Source: JBFLVU01 sp964589625 (GTDB lineage Bacteria; Acidobacteriota; UBA4820; DSQY01). From it: a stretch of DNA of 64,000 nucleotides. The notes beneath the pieces were generated by a model. That model worked only from the letters and a program-made list of their open reading frames with translations, ran no database searches and had not been told where the DNA came from. Position 1 is the first letter of the stretch, and each line of letters starts with the position of its first letter. The stretch is from positions 122,215 through 186,214 of the forward strand of contig CAZPSH010000002.1 of NCBI GenBank assembly GCA_964589625.1, given 5' to 3'. Position numbers and translations under genes: made by a program. Below are positions 35,731-44,675 of this stretch, piece by piece.

Positions 35731-37440
35731 CTACTCCGCCAACATCCCGGCCACCTCGGCGCCCGTGCGGGCCCGGAGCGCCTTCCGGGCGGTCCGATGA
35801 CAGGTCCGGTACGAGAGGCCCCGAACGCGCTCCTTCACCTCCAGGATGGAGGAGGGGGTCATGGACAGCTCCTCCACCCCGAGGCCCACCAGGAGCGGGA
35901 CCATGGCCGGATCGGCGGCGGCCTCCCCGCAGACGGAGACGGGTTTCCCGGCGGAGGCCGCCGCGTCGCAGACGCTCGCGATGCACTTCAAGACCGCCGG
36001 ATGCATGGGGTCGTAGAGGTGGGCCACGGCGTCGTTGTTGCGATCGATGGCCAGGAGGTACTGGATCAGGTCGTTCGTGCCGATGGAGAAGAAATCCACG
36101 TGGGGCGCGAAGGCGGCGGCCGTGAGGGCCACGCTGGGAACCTCCACCATGATCCCGACGGGCAGGCCCTCGTCGAACTCGTCCCCGGCCTCCCTCAGCT
36201 CCTGTTTGCACTCCTCCAGGAGGGCCGCCGCCTGATGAAACTCCTCGAAGGTGGTGATCATGGGGAAGAGGACGGCCACGTTCTTGTGGCGGGAGGCCCG
36301 GAGGATGGCCCGCAACTGAGGTTTGAAAAGTTCCGGGTGCCGCAGGCAGAAGCGGATGGCCCGGACCCCGAGGACGGGATTGCGCTCGGTGCGGTCGAGG
36401 ACCGAGTGGAAGTACTTTTCGCCGCCGAGGTCCAGGGTGCGGATCACCACCCTGTGGGGAAAGAAGCCTTCCGCGAGGCGGGTGTAGGTCTCCGTGTGCT
36501 GCTCCTCGGTGGGGAGGGCCGGAGAGCAGGTGAGGAAGAGGAATTCGCTCCGGTAAAGGCCCGCGCCGCTGGCCCCCACGGAGAGCGCCGTCTCGATCTC
36601 GTCGAGGAGGTCCACGTTGGCCGTCACGAGGATGCGGTGGCCGTCGACGGTCCGCGCCTCCTCCCGTGCCTTGGCCAGGATGCGGGCCCGATGCCGCGAA
36701 AAGGCCTCCGCCCGGGACCGGTAGTCCTCCGTCTCCTCGGGCGTCGGGTCGAGAATCACGTCGCCGTTGAGCCCGTCCACGATCACCGGCCGCTTGGAGT
36801 CGGCCAGGTCCATGAGCCCCTTCACCCCCACCACCGCGGGGATCTCGAGGGAGCGGGCGATGATGGCGGTGTGGGAGGTGCGCGCTCCCCGCTCCGTCGC
36901 GAAGCCCACAACGGGCGATTCGTGGAGAGTGCCCGTCTCCGAGGGCGTCAGCGTGTCCGCCAGGATGACGAGGTTGTCCCCCGACCACGCCGCGCTCTCC
37001 CGCGACGGCCCCGACAGGTGGATCAGGATCCGCCTCTGGAGGTCCTCCACGTCGGCGGAGCGGTCCTGGAAGTAGGGATCGTCCGAGGCCAGGAGCGCCT
37101 TGATCAGGACCTGCAGGGTCTCCTGGAGGGCGTACTCGGCGTTGACCCTCTCGGCGCGGATGCGGTAGCAGGCCCCGCGCAGGAGCGACGGGTCCCTCAG
37201 GAGTATGGCGTGGGCGTCGAAAATGGCCAGGAGCTCCTCACTCAACCGGGGGCGGGCCTGCTCCTTCTGGGCTTCGATTTCCGAGACCGTGGCCGAGAGG
37301 GCCGCGGTCATGCGCTCCACCTCCGCCGGGATAGCCTCCTCGGAGAGAGTGACCTTGACGACGGGGATCTCGTGGGCCAGCACCACCTGGGAGGTGCCGA
37401 TGGCGATTCCCGGAGAGACGGCGGTGCCGTGGAGGCGCAT
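35731..37440 (-). CDS. ptsI: PTS enzyme I
   Basis: A 569-residue phosphoenolpyruvate-protein phosphotransferase that autophosphorylates with PEP and hands the phosphate to HPr. The active-site His190 is in GARTSHTAIIARSL; the PEP-binding C-terminal barrel shows the RSEFLFL, FSIGTNDLIQYLLAIDRNND and VCGEAAADP motifs. Length is typical (~570). ATG 37440 is used (a GTG three bases upstream is also possible) and overlaps the end of ptsH. No membrane EIIB/EIIC genes are near, so phosphate flow probably ends at the EIIA/regulatory proteins encoded here. Confidence 0.95.
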   Translation of the reverse strand: MRLHGTAVSPGIAIGTSQVVLAHEIPVVKVTLSEEAIPAEVERMTAALSATVSEIEAQKEQARPRLSEELLAIFDAHAILLRDPSLLRGACYRIRAERVNAEYALQETLQVLIKALLASDDPYFQDRSADVEDLQRRILIHLSGPSRESAAWSGDNLVILADTLTPSETGTLHESPVVGFATERGARTSHTAIIARSLEIPAVVGVKGLMDLADSKRPVIVDGLNGDVILDPTPEETEDYRSRAEAFSRHRARILAKAREEARTVDGHRILVTANVDLLDEIETALSVGASGAGLYRSEFLFLTCSPALPTEEQHTETYTRLAEGFFPHRVVIRTLDLGGEKYFHSVLDRTERNPVLGVRAIRFCLRHPELFKPQLRAILRASRHKNVAVLFPMITTFEEFHQAAALLEECKQELREAGDEFDEGLPVGIMVEVPSVALTAAAFAPHVDFFSIGTNDLIQYLLAIDRNNDAVAHLYDPMHPAVLKCIASVCDAAASAGKPVSVCGEAAADPAMVPLLVGLGVEELSMTPSSILEVKERVRGLSYRTCHRTARKALRARTGAEVAGMLAE

Positions 37441-37706
37441 CACTCCTCCCCGAACTTGTCGCGGAACAGCCCTTCGATCCGCGCCATGGCCTCCTCCTCG
37501 TCTGGCCCGTGGACTTCCAGGGTGACGGGTGTGTCCTTCCCCGCGGCGAGGGTGAGGACGCCCAGGATGGACTTTGCGTCGGCGGACATCAGGGCGGTGG
37601 AAAGCGAAACCTGGGACCGGAAGAGGTTGGCGAGCTGGACGAGCTTGGCCGCGGCCCGCGCGTGGAGCCCCAGCCGGTTGCCCACCAGGATCTCCCTTCG
37701 GATCAT
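37440..37706 (-). CDS. ptsH: Phosphocarrier protein HPr
   Basis: An 88-residue HPr with both regulatory sites: His15 (LGLHARAAAKLV), phosphorylated by enzyme I, and Ser46 (ADAKSILGVL), the target of HPr kinase encoded four genes upstream. The retained Ser46 context fits functional HprK control in this diderm. It overlaps ptsI by one base, and its start lies within the 3' end of the EIIA gene (4-base overlap), so translation is coupled. The cell process governed is not known; in relatives the set links carbon/nitrogen status to sigma-54 genes. Confidence 0.95.
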   Translation of the reverse strand: MIRREILVGNRLGLHARAAAKLVQLANLFRSQVSLSTALMSADAKSILGVLTLAAGKDTPVTLEVHGPDEEEAMARIEGLFRDKFGEE

Positions 37707-38122
37707 GCCCCCTCCTCGGGGCTAAGGACCTCGCTGACGGAGACCATGGCGCTCTGGCCCTTCTCCCGTAGGATGGGGAGCGCGTCTCCCAGAGCCGTGC
37801 CGCCCTTCCGCAGGAGGATGGCCTTGATGAGCATCGGGAGGTTCATGCCCGTGAGGATTTCCACCTTGCCCGCCTCGTAGAAGGTCATGGCCAGGTTCGT
37901 GGGGGTTCCTCCGAAGAGGTCCGTGAGGACCAGGACCGCCCCGGCCGACTCCTGCAACCTACGAAGGCCCTTCCGGATCTGCTCCTTGGCGGCGGCCGAA
38001 TCGAGGGTCCACTCGATGCAAAGGGGCACGACGAGAGGATCCTCCTCCCCCAGGATGCGGAAGGCCACGTTCACGAATTCCCTGGCGAGGCTGCCGTGAC
38101 TGACGACGAGGATTCCGAGCAT
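37703..38122 (-). CDS. PTS EIIA component, mannose/fructose-like
   Basis: A 139-residue EIIA-Man type phosphoacceptor. His9 in GILVVSHGSLA is the phosphorylation site; the LTDLFGGTPTNLA motif with the conserved GGTP loop and the NLPML segment complete the fold. ATG 38122 has AGGTGA upstream; GTG 38128 would overlap the rapZ stop. There are no EIIB/C/D permease subunits alongside, so the phosphate acceptor is likely regulatory. Its start codon follows the rapZ stop by 2 bases. Confidence 0.9.
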   Translation of the reverse strand: MLGILVVSHGSLAREFVNVAFRILGEEDPLVVPLCIEWTLDSAAAKEQIRKGLRRLQESAGAVLVLTDLFGGTPTNLAMTFYEAGKVEILTGMNLPMLIKAILLRKGGTALGDALPILREKGQSAMVSVSEVLSPEEGA

Positions 38123-38124
38123 GG

Positions 38125-38994
38125 TCACCTCTTGTGGTCGCGGTGGAGAAGGTTCACCGAGAGCCCCCCCTCGGCCCGGAGCATATCATACAGGCGCCGG
38201 GCCACGGCAACGGAGCGGTGGCGTCCGCCCGTGCACCCCACGGCCACGGTGAGGTACGACTTCCCCTCGCGCTGGTATTGAGGGAGGAGGTACTTCAGGA
38301 AGGACCAAAGGCGATCGAGGAAGTCGGCCCCTTCGGGGGAGCGGCACACGAAGTCGAAGACGGCGTCGTCTTCACCGGTGAGGGGCCTCAGTTCCGGGAC
38401 GAAGTGGGGGTTGGGGAGGAAGCGGACGTCGAAGACCAGCGCGGACTCCGGGGGGAGCCCGTAGGCGAAGCCGAAGGAGAGGAGGTTTACGGTGAGCGTG
38501 CGCGGCTCGGCGAAGGATTCGGCCTCCCGCTCCACGGCGGCCCGGAGCTGGTGGATCGTGGTGTCGGACGTGTCCAGCACGAGGTCGGCCCGCTCCCGGA
38601 TCGCTTCCAGCCGCGCCCGCTCGAGGCCGATGCCCTCCTCCACGGATCCTCGCGGTGCCAGCGGGTGGGGCCGCCGCGTCTCCGAGAAGCGGCGCACGAG
38701 GACCGGATCCCTTGCGTCCACGAAGAGGATGCGGACCTTCAGGGGAGATTTCCGGAGGGCTTCATAGACCACCGGGAAGTGGGCGTCCAGGTGGCCCTCC
38801 CGAAGGTCCAGCCCCAGGGCGAAGCGGGGCCCCACGTCCCCCCCGGCGCCTTCGAGCAGTTCGAGGAACTTTGGGAAGAGGGCCAGGGGGAGGTTGTCCA
38901 CGCAGTAGAATCCCTGGTCCTCCAGGGTCTTGATGACCTGGGACTTGCCCGCTCCGGACAGGCCCGTCACGATGAAGAGAACCCGCTCACTCAT
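38125..38994 (-). CDS. rapZ: RNase adapter RapZ (YvcJ/YhbJ family)
   Basis: A 289-residue P-loop protein. The Walker A GLSGAGKS is at residues 11-18, a DNLP loop at 34-37 (CVDNLPLALFP) and the C-terminal YLTVAVGCTGGRHRSVAVARRL motif is characteristic of the RapZ family. In Enterobacteria RapZ binds small RNAs and guides RNase E; in Firmicutes the homologue is nucleotide-binding YvcJ. Its ATG overlaps hprK by 8 bases. The neighbours hprK, PTS components and rpoN are the family's classic context, supporting a role in cell-envelope precursor or nitrogen control. Confidence 0.95.
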   Translation of the reverse strand: MSERVLFIVTGLSGAGKSQVIKTLEDQGFYCVDNLPLALFPKFLELLEGAGGDVGPRFALGLDLREGHLDAHFPVVYEALRKSPLKVRILFVDARDPVLVRRFSETRRPHPLAPRGSVEEGIGLERARLEAIRERADLVLDTSDTTIHQLRAAVEREAESFAEPRTLTVNLLSFGFAYGLPPESALVFDVRFLPNPHFVPELRPLTGEDDAVFDFVCRSPEGADFLDRLWSFLKYLLPQYQREGKSYLTVAVGCTGGRHRSVAVARRLYDMLRAEGGLSVNLLHRDHKR

Positions 38995-39952
38995 CGCCGG
39001 ACCGCCCGCCCATGGCCTCCTGGAGCCTCTCGGCGAAGGTGCGAGCCGTGTGGATGCCCTTCCGCTTCAGGAGGAGGTTCCGAACCGCCACCTCGAGAAG
39101 GATGGCGATGACGCGCCCTGGCGCCACGGGCATCAGGAGGTAAGGGACCGGGGCGCCCAGGATGCGGATGGTCTGTTCGTCGAGGCCCAGCCGGTCGTAG
39201 ACGCCGTCCTCCCTCCAATGTTCGAGCTCCACCACGAGCTCCACGTCCTTTCGGTCCCGCGTGGCCACCACCCCGAAGAGCTCCTTCACGTTGATGATCC
39301 CGAGGCCCCTCAGCTCCATGTGGTGCTTGAGGAGTTCGGGCGCCTCGCCGGTGAGGACCTCGCCCCGGCGGTGGATCTCCACGAGGTCGTCGCTCACCAG
39401 CCGGTGGCCGCGGATCACCAGGTCCAGGGCGGTCTCCGACTTCCCGATGGAGCCCTGGCCGATGAGCAGGAGGCCCACGCCGTACACGTCCACGAGGACG
39501 CCGTGGACCGTCAGGCAGGGGGCGAGGGCGGCGGCGAGACCGTCGGTGACGGTGACGATGGTGACGGAGGAGGCCTCCCGGGTGAGGAGGATGGGGGTCT
39601 GCGTCTCCTCTCCGAGCTCCAGGAGCTCGGGGAGGGGCGTGAGGTTCTTCGTCAGGAGGAAGCAGCTCACCTCTTTCTCAAAGATGTGCTTCAGGGCCTT
39701 CCGCCTGGCCTTGGGGTCCTGGCGGCTCAGGTAGGAGACCTCCGTGCTCCCGAGGATTTGGATGCGCTCCGAGTGCACGAACTCGGGCACGCCGGCGAGG
39801 GCTAGGCCTGGCTTCTGGATCCGCGGGCTGGAGATGAACTTGGAAAGCCCGCCCTCACCGGCGAGGACCTCCATGGCGAGCTGGGGAAAGGCGTCCAGGA
39901 ATTGCCGCACGGTCATCCGCGGATGGGTCTCTTGTCCCGTGAGGACTTTCAT
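38987..39952 (-). CDS. hprK: HPr kinase/phosphorylase
   Basis: A 321-residue bifunctional enzyme that phosphorylates HPr at Ser46 or removes it depending on the metabolic state. The N-terminal ~125 residues form the DRTGG-like domain, and the C-terminal kinase has catalytic His150 (TVHGVLVDVYGVG), the P-loop GQGSIGKSE at 166-174 and the Asp pair (VSDDL) at ~187-190. A conserved ELRGLGIINVKELFG K-loop region follows. Length fits the family (~310-330). It overlaps hpf by four bases at its ATG. HprK is best known in Firmicutes but occurs in many diderms next to ptsH. Confidence 0.95.
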   Translation of the reverse strand: MKVLTGQETHPRMTVRQFLDAFPQLAMEVLAGEGGLSKFISSPRIQKPGLALAGVPEFVHSERIQILGSTEVSYLSRQDPKARRKALKHIFEKEVSCFLLTKNLTPLPELLELGEETQTPILLTREASSVTIVTVTDGLAAALAPCLTVHGVLVDVYGVGLLLIGQGSIGKSETALDLVIRGHRLVSDDLVEIHRRGEVLTGEAPELLKHHMELRGLGIINVKELFGVVATRDRKDVELVVELEHWREDGVYDRLGLDEQTIRILGAPVPYLLMPVAPGRVIAILLEVAVRNLLLKRKGIHTARTFAERLQEAMGGRSGDE

Positions 39953-40515
39953 GCCTTCCCCGGCGGCCTGACGATTCCCAGGCCCTGCTTGGCGTCCCTG
40001 AATACCACCGCCACCCGGCCGGTCCCCCTCTCGGGGAAGACCAGGACGGGCCTCTCGCCCTCCAAGAGGAGCAGGACGGCGTCCTCCGCCGTGAGCGGCT
40101 TGGGATGGTAGAGGTCGTCGCGTCCCGTCACGGGCGGGCCCCGCCTTCGGGCCCGCCGCGGTGGACCCTCCTCCTCCTCCTCCTCTTCCGGGGAGGACTC
40201 CGCCGAGGGCCCCGCGCCCTTGGTCCGGCGGGAGAGGCGGCGGGTCTTGTCCTTTTGGGCTTGCTGTTCCACCGCGTCGGCGGCGTCGTTGATGGCCATG
40301 TACATGTCTTCGGCCAGGCCGCTGGCCTTGTAGATGCGCTCCTTGGCGCAGTGGACCACGAGGTTCACGCGGTGGAGGTTCTTCTCCACCTCAAAGGAGG
40401 CGTGGGCCGAGAGGATGGGCCCCGTGAAGCGCTCCAGCTTGGCCAGCTTCTTCTCGGCTTTGGTCTTGAGAGCGTCGGTGAGCGTCAGGTTCCTTCCCGA
40501 GTACTCGACTCGCAT
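39949..40515 (-). CDS. hpf: Ribosome hibernation-promoting factor, long form
   Basis: A 188-residue long HPF/RaiA that pairs 70S ribosomes into inactive 100S dimers. The N-terminal S30AE domain is residues ~1-100 (MRVEYSGRNLTLTDALKTKAEKKLAKLERF). A Glu-rich acidic patch and basic linker (residues ~110-130) connect to the C-terminal dimerisation domain (~130-188: KPLTAEDAVLLLLEGERPVLVFPERGTGRVAVVFRD). It lies 15 bases after rpoN and overlaps hprK, so hibernation is tied to the same operon as sigma-54 and the PTS regulators. Confidence 0.95.
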   Translation of the reverse strand: MRVEYSGRNLTLTDALKTKAEKKLAKLERFTGPILSAHASFEVEKNLHRVNLVVHCAKERIYKASGLAEDMYMAINDAADAVEQQAQKDKTRRLSRRTKGAGPSAESSPEEEEEEEGPPRRARRRGPPVTGRDDLYHPKPLTAEDAVLLLLEGERPVLVFPERGTGRVAVVFRDAKQGLGIVRPPGKA

Positions 40516-40530
40516 CGCTCGCTCCTTTCG

Positions 40531-41973
40531 TTACGGGTGGGCGTGCCCCTTCCTCCGCCCGGAGGTGGGGATGTTCATCTCTTCGCGGTACTTGGCCACC
40601 GTTCGGCGGGCCAGGAGGATTCCCTCCCGGCGCAGGAGGTCCGCGATCTGCTGATCGCTGTAAGGCCGGCCCGGCGGCTCGGATTCGACGAGGGCCTTGA
40701 TGCGCTCCTTCACGCGAAGGGCGGAAACGTCGGCCCCGTCCAGGGTGTTGATGCCCGTGTTGAAGAAGTACTTCATGGGGAAGATCCCCCGGGGCGTCTG
40801 CATGTACTTGTTCGAGACCACCCGGCTCACGGTGGATTCGTGGACCCCCACCCGCTCGGCCACGTCGCGCAGGACGAGGGGGCGCATGAAGGAGGGCCCC
40901 CGGTCGAGGAAATCCCTCTGGAAGTCCACGATCTCCCGGGCGACCTTGAAGATCGTCCGCTGCCGCTCTTCGATGCTCTTGAGGAACCACATGGCCGAGC
41001 GGACCTTCTCTCGCAGGTAGGCGAGGGCCTCCTCCCCGGCCTCGGGAGACCCCTCCTCCGCCATGGTGCGGTACTGGCGGCTGATCCTCAGGCGGGGCAG
41101 GCCGTCCTCGTTGAGGAGGACGCGGTACCCGTCGGCGTCCTTCTCCACGATGACGTCGGGAACCACCATGGGGTTCACGGGGTTGTTGAAGCGGAGGCCC
41201 GGCTTCGGGTCCAAGTGGCGGATGAGGGTGAGGGCCTCCTCCACCTCCTCCTTCTTCACCCCCAGGCGCGAGGCGATCTGGGCGGGGGTATCCACGCCCA
41301 GCCTTTCCAGGTAGTCGGCCACCAGACGGGAGGCCAGGGGGTTCGGATCCCCCAGGGCCCGGAGCTGGACGAGGAGGCATTCGCGGAGGTCCCTCGCGGC
41401 GGCACCGACGGGGTCCATGACCTGGACCACGGCGAGCACCGACTCCACCTCGGCGGGCGAGGCCCCCGCGGCGGAGGCGGCCTCCTCCACCGTCACCAGC
41501 AGGTAGCCGTCCTCCCTCAGGTTGCCGATGAGGGTCCGAGCGATCTCCCGCTCGTTCTCCGTGAGGCGGCTCAGGCCCACCTGCCACTCGAGGTGCTCGG
41601 CGAGGCTCTCGGGGACGCTCAGGTACCGTTCGGCGTCGGGGGCGTCCTCGGGCACCTCCACCGAGACGCCCCGGTACTTCATCGTGGTCTCCATGTAGTC
41701 CTGGAAGTAGGACTCCACGTCGATCTTTTCCTCGAAGGTGTCCATGGGGTCCCGCTCGGACGTCTCCGCCGGGGCCGGCTCGCCCTGGGGCGGAAGGGCC
41801 GGCTCCTCCACGGTGGAGGACTCCTCCAGCACGGGATTGGTCTGGAGTTCCTGGCTTACCTCCGTCAGGAGCTCGAGGCGCGTGAGCTGGAGCAGACGGA
41901 TGGCCTGCTGAAGCGAGGGCGTCAGCACCATCTTCTGTTGCAGCTTCAGGGCGAGCTTCTGCTGAAGGGGCAT
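40531..41973 (-). CDS. rpoN: RNA polymerase sigma-54 factor
   Basis: A 480-residue sigma-54. The N-terminal activator-interacting region is glutamine/leucine-rich (LQQKLALKLQQKMVLTPSLQQAIRLLQL), followed by an acidic linker, the core-binding domain, a helix-turn-helix region and the RpoN box ARRTVAKYRE at residues ~455-464. Length is normal (~470-500). The presence of rpoN implies that enhancer-binding activators exist elsewhere, but I saw none in the window, nor clear -24/-12 promoters. It lies 3 bases after lptB and 15 before hpf. Confidence 0.97.
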   Translation of the reverse strand: MPLQQKLALKLQQKMVLTPSLQQAIRLLQLTRLELLTEVSQELQTNPVLEESSTVEEPALPPQGEPAPAETSERDPMDTFEEKIDVESYFQDYMETTMKYRGVSVEVPEDAPDAERYLSVPESLAEHLEWQVGLSRLTENEREIARTLIGNLREDGYLLVTVEEAASAAGASPAEVESVLAVVQVMDPVGAAARDLRECLLVQLRALGDPNPLASRLVADYLERLGVDTPAQIASRLGVKKEEVEEALTLIRHLDPKPGLRFNNPVNPMVVPDVIVEKDADGYRVLLNEDGLPRLRISRQYRTMAEEGSPEAGEEALAYLREKVRSAMWFLKSIEERQRTIFKVAREIVDFQRDFLDRGPSFMRPLVLRDVAERVGVHESTVSRVVSNKYMQTPRGIFPMKYFFNTGINTLDGADVSALRVKERIKALVESEPPGRPYSDQQIADLLRREGILLARRTVAKYREEMNIPTSGRRKGHAHP

Positions 41974-41976
41974 CTC

Positions 41977-42717
41977 TCAGTCCAGAGTAAATCCCTCTCC
42001 CAGGTACACGCGCCGCACGTCGGGATCGTTCGCCAGGTCCCCGGGAGATCCGTGGCGGAAGATGGCTCCGTCGCTAATGATATAAGCCTCATCCGTGATT
42101 TTCAACGTTTCTCGGACGTTGTGGTCGGAAACCACGACGCCGATCCCTCGCCCCCGCAGGTGGAGAACGATGGCCTGGATGTCGGCCACCGCGATGGGGT
42201 CGATGCCCGCGAAGGGCTCGTCCAGGAGGAAGAACCGGGGCGAGAGCACCAGGGCCCTGGCGATCTCGGCCCGCCGGCGCTCCCCTCCCGAGAGGGTGTA
42301 GGCCGGGGAGCGCGCCAGGCGGGTGATGTTGAGTTCCGACAGGGCGTCGTCCACCCGGCCCCGGCGCTGCGCCGGCGGCAGGTCCGTGAACTCCAAGATC
42401 CCCAGCAGGTTCTCCTCGACGGTGAGCTTCCGGAAAATGGAGGGCTCCTGGGGGAGATAGGCGATTCCCATCCGGGCCCGCTGGTACATGGGGGTTTCGG
42501 AGATCCGCTCCCCGTCCAGAAAGATGTCCCCGGTGGTCGGCGGCACGAGGCCCACGACCATGTAGAAGGTGGTCGTCTTTCCCGCGCCGTTGGGGCCCAG
42601 GAGGCCCACCACCCGTCCCGAGGCGAATGCGAGGTCCACGTCCTTCACGACCGTCCGCCGGCCGTACGTCTTCGTCAGCCCCCGGGTGGCCAGTTCGTGG
42701 CGCTCTGGGTCGGTCAC
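41977..42717 (-). CDS. lptB: LPS export ABC ATPase LptB
   Basis: A 246-residue ATPase of the Lpt bridge that drives lipopolysaccharide from the inner membrane to the outer membrane. Walker A GPNGAGKTT, signature LSGGERRRAEIARAL, Walker B FLLDEPFAGIDP and H-loop SDHN are complete. GTG 42717 overlaps the upstream fusion gene's stop and has GGAGGTG six bases ahead, so the start is well supported although the reading frame stays open far upstream. It lies downstream of the LptC/LptA-like fusion, the usual order. LptF/LptG permeases are not in this window. Confidence 0.96.
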   Translation of the reverse strand: MTDPERHELATRGLTKTYGRRTVVKDVDLAFASGRVVGLLGPNGAGKTTTFYMVVGLVPPTTGDIFLDGERISETPMYQRARMGIAYLPQEPSIFRKLTVEENLLGILEFTDLPPAQRRGRVDDALSELNITRLARSPAYTLSGGERRRAEIARALVLSPRFFLLDEPFAGIDPIAVADIQAIVLHLRGRGIGVVVSDHNVRETLKITDEAYIISDGAIFRHGSPGDLANDPDVRRVYLGEGFTLD

Positions 42718-44543
42718 CGTGCACCTCCGTCCTTGGGGGGCGCCTTCGGGTCCCGGGCCGGCGGGGGTGTTCCCCCCAGGCTCCCCCGGGCCACCGCGGA
42801 CTCGCCGGGCAGGACCTCCAGGTACCGGGGGCCGAAGGCCACCACGGTCCCCACCGCCGTCCGCTTCGGGTCCCGCTGGCGGACGCGGGCGAAGGTCCGG
42901 TCCCCGTACGCCCGGCCCATCCGGGTGGCGGGATCGAACTCGAGGCGGTCCGAGGTCCCCTCCTGGTTCGGTCCCTCGAAGCGGCAGTCTCCCTCGGCCT
43001 CGTACCGCACGGGCCGGTTGCCGGCGTCCAAGCGCGCCACCAGGGTGCGCGCCGTGATCCAGTACCCCCGGCCCTCGGCCCTGGCCCCGTCCCGCGCCTC
43101 GGCGAGGCGGTCCTGCCCCCGGTAGGAAAGGAGGGGCGCCCGCACGGTCTGGACCTGTCCTTCCGCGTCCGCAAAGCGTGCCTCTCCGTCCGTCGCCAGG
43201 GCCGTGTCTGCGTCGGCCAGCCGGATGTGGGGCGCTTCGAGGCGGAGCCCTCCGCGTTCGGCGCGGGCCTTTCCGTGGAGGACGGCGGGATAGCCGCCGG
43301 GGCCCGCGAGGGCCTCGTCGGCCTGGAAGACCAGCTCCGGCCGTCCTTCTCCGGCGATCCGGCGCCCCCGGGCCCCTCCCGATGCCGCCACCGAGCCGTC
43401 CCCCGCGTAGGTAATGCGGTCGGCCTTCAGTTCTTCGGCCCCCCGCCGGGACTCGGCGTTCCCCACCAGGGTCCAGTCTGCGCCTCGAAGTTCGGCGGCG
43501 TCGGAGGCGAAGGTGCCGGTCTCGTCGCGGCCCCTCACGGGGCCCTCGAAGCGGCCCTCGGCCTCCCGGGGCCCCCCGAAGCGCCCCGTCCCCGAGGAGG
43601 CGTCGGCCGAGCCGGCCCCACGGTGGAGGGTCAAGGCTCCAGGTGCCTCCCAGGTCCAGGCGCCTCCCGCGGACGGGGTCAGGCGAAGGCGGGCCGTGCG
43701 CATCGTCGCGGGGGGGGCCTCCGAGAGGGACACCTCGGCGTCGCCCTCGAGGAGCACCCGCTCCACCTTCCCTCCGGCCCCCGTCTCCGCCGTGGCCGAG
43801 CGGGCCGAAAAGGAGCCTTTGGGCCCCCGTCCCGTGGCGGGGGTCAGGAAGGTGAGGGAGCGGAGGCGGTTCGCCTCGTCCAGGAGGATCTTCCCCTCGG
43901 GGGCCTCCACCGTTCCCTCGGGACCCTCCGCCTTCACGGGACCCTGCAGGACTCCGGTGTGGGCGGCCAGGTCGAAGTCCGCCGCCACGCAAGACAGGGT
44001 GGAGCCGCCCGACTCCAGCCGCACCGAACCCTCCAGGTGGGCCATCTGGGATCGGCGGTGGTATCTCAGGAGGTCGCAGGATCCCGCCGCCGCCCCCCGG
44101 CCGAAAGTGGCCGGCCCCTCGGACACCATCTCGCCCTCGGGCGTCAGCCGGAAGCCGAAGGCCTCGGCGTGGAGGTCCTTCCCGTCGGACAGGCGGGCGT
44201 CCTCCCAGATCCGGAGCATCTGCCGGCCGGGGTCATATTCGCCCCGCCGGGCCCAGGCCCGCCCGCGTCCGGGGAAGACGATCACGGGGGCGGTCAGGAG
44301 CTTCTTCCCGTCGGGGGCTTGGGTCACCACGTCGGCCGTCAGCTCGTACTCCGCCGTCCCGCCGCTCTGCTGCACGTGCCGGAAGCCCCGCGCGCTAAGG
44401 CTCCCCTCCGACCCCTTCTGGAGCGCCTCGGGCTGGACGGGGGCTGGCACCTCAATGCGGGGCCGGAAGCGCAGGACGAGAACCAGGAGGAACAGGATGA
44501 AGGCCGAGGAGAAGAGGGTCTGAAGGAGCCGCTTGCGGGTCAC
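42714..44543 (-). CDS. LptC/LptA-like OstA fusion protein
   Basis: A 609-residue single-pass periplasmic protein that seems to combine LptC and LptA functions in one chain. An N-terminal helix (~8-28, FSSAFILFLLVLVLRF) anchors it. Residues ~40-200 carry an LptC-like beta-jellyroll with the GFRHVQQ...YELTADVVT pattern, followed by several OstA/LptA-type repeats to ~residue 580 (recurrent S(D/E)xLxF/Y..Rx..A.G motifs such as TSDRLEFDPATRMGRAYG). Separate LptC (~190) and LptA (~185) are shorter in E. coli, so the extra OstA copies may lengthen the bridge. GTG 44543 is the start; the downstream gene is lptB. Confidence 0.8.
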   Translation of the reverse strand: MTRKRLLQTLFSSAFILFLLVLVLRFRPRIEVPAPVQPEALQKGSEGSLSARGFRHVQQSGGTAEYELTADVVTQAPDGKKLLTAPVIVFPGRGRAWARRGEYDPGRQMLRIWEDARLSDGKDLHAEAFGFRLTPEGEMVSEGPATFGRGAAAGSCDLLRYHRRSQMAHLEGSVRLESGGSTLSCVAADFDLAAHTGVLQGPVKAEGPEGTVEAPEGKILLDEANRLRSLTFLTPATGRGPKGSFSARSATAETGAGGKVERVLLEGDAEVSLSEAPPATMRTARLRLTPSAGGAWTWEAPGALTLHRGAGSADASSGTGRFGGPREAEGRFEGPVRGRDETGTFASDAAELRGADWTLVGNAESRRGAEELKADRITYAGDGSVAASGGARGRRIAGEGRPELVFQADEALAGPGGYPAVLHGKARAERGGLRLEAPHIRLADADTALATDGEARFADAEGQVQTVRAPLLSYRGQDRLAEARDGARAEGRGYWITARTLVARLDAGNRPVRYEAEGDCRFEGPNQEGTSDRLEFDPATRMGRAYGDRTFARVRQRDPKRTAVGTVVAFGPRYLEVLPGESAVARGSLGGTPPPARDPKAPPKDGGAR

Positions 44544-44646
44544 CGCCCCACTCCGGGAGGGAAGCGGGGGGCCGCGGGGCGGGGGGGCAGGATGGGCGCG
44601 TTGTCGGAAAAACCGTGCACCCTTGAATCGCTCCCTTCAGGTTTGT

Positions 44647-44675
44647 AGGATAGTCAAGGCCCGGCGTAGAGTCAA
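44647..44675 (-). promoter_or_regulatory. Sigma-70 promoter of the lpt-rpoN-pts operon
   Basis: On the minus strand TTGACT (44675-44670), a 17-base spacer and TATCCT (44652-44647) stand ~100 bases ahead of the lptCA start. It is the only good promoter for the following ten minus-strand genes. Confidence 0.65.

Noticed and set aside
33770..36988. Long minus frame of over 1,000 codons across EpmA, TerB-like, AI-2E and enzyme I genes
   Set aside because: Pro/Arg/Gly-rich shadow crossing several genes with clear motifs in other frames.
34849..43125. Long plus-strand frames opposite the PTS, rpoN and lpt genes
   Set aside because: Composition is Gly/Glu/His/Val-rich without domains; genuine genes with active-site motifs occupy the minus strand.
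40531..44543. Sigma-54 (-24/-12) promoters near rpoN
   Set aside because: No GG-N10-GC element with proper TGGCAC/TTGCA context was recognised; a sigma-70 promoter explains the operon.
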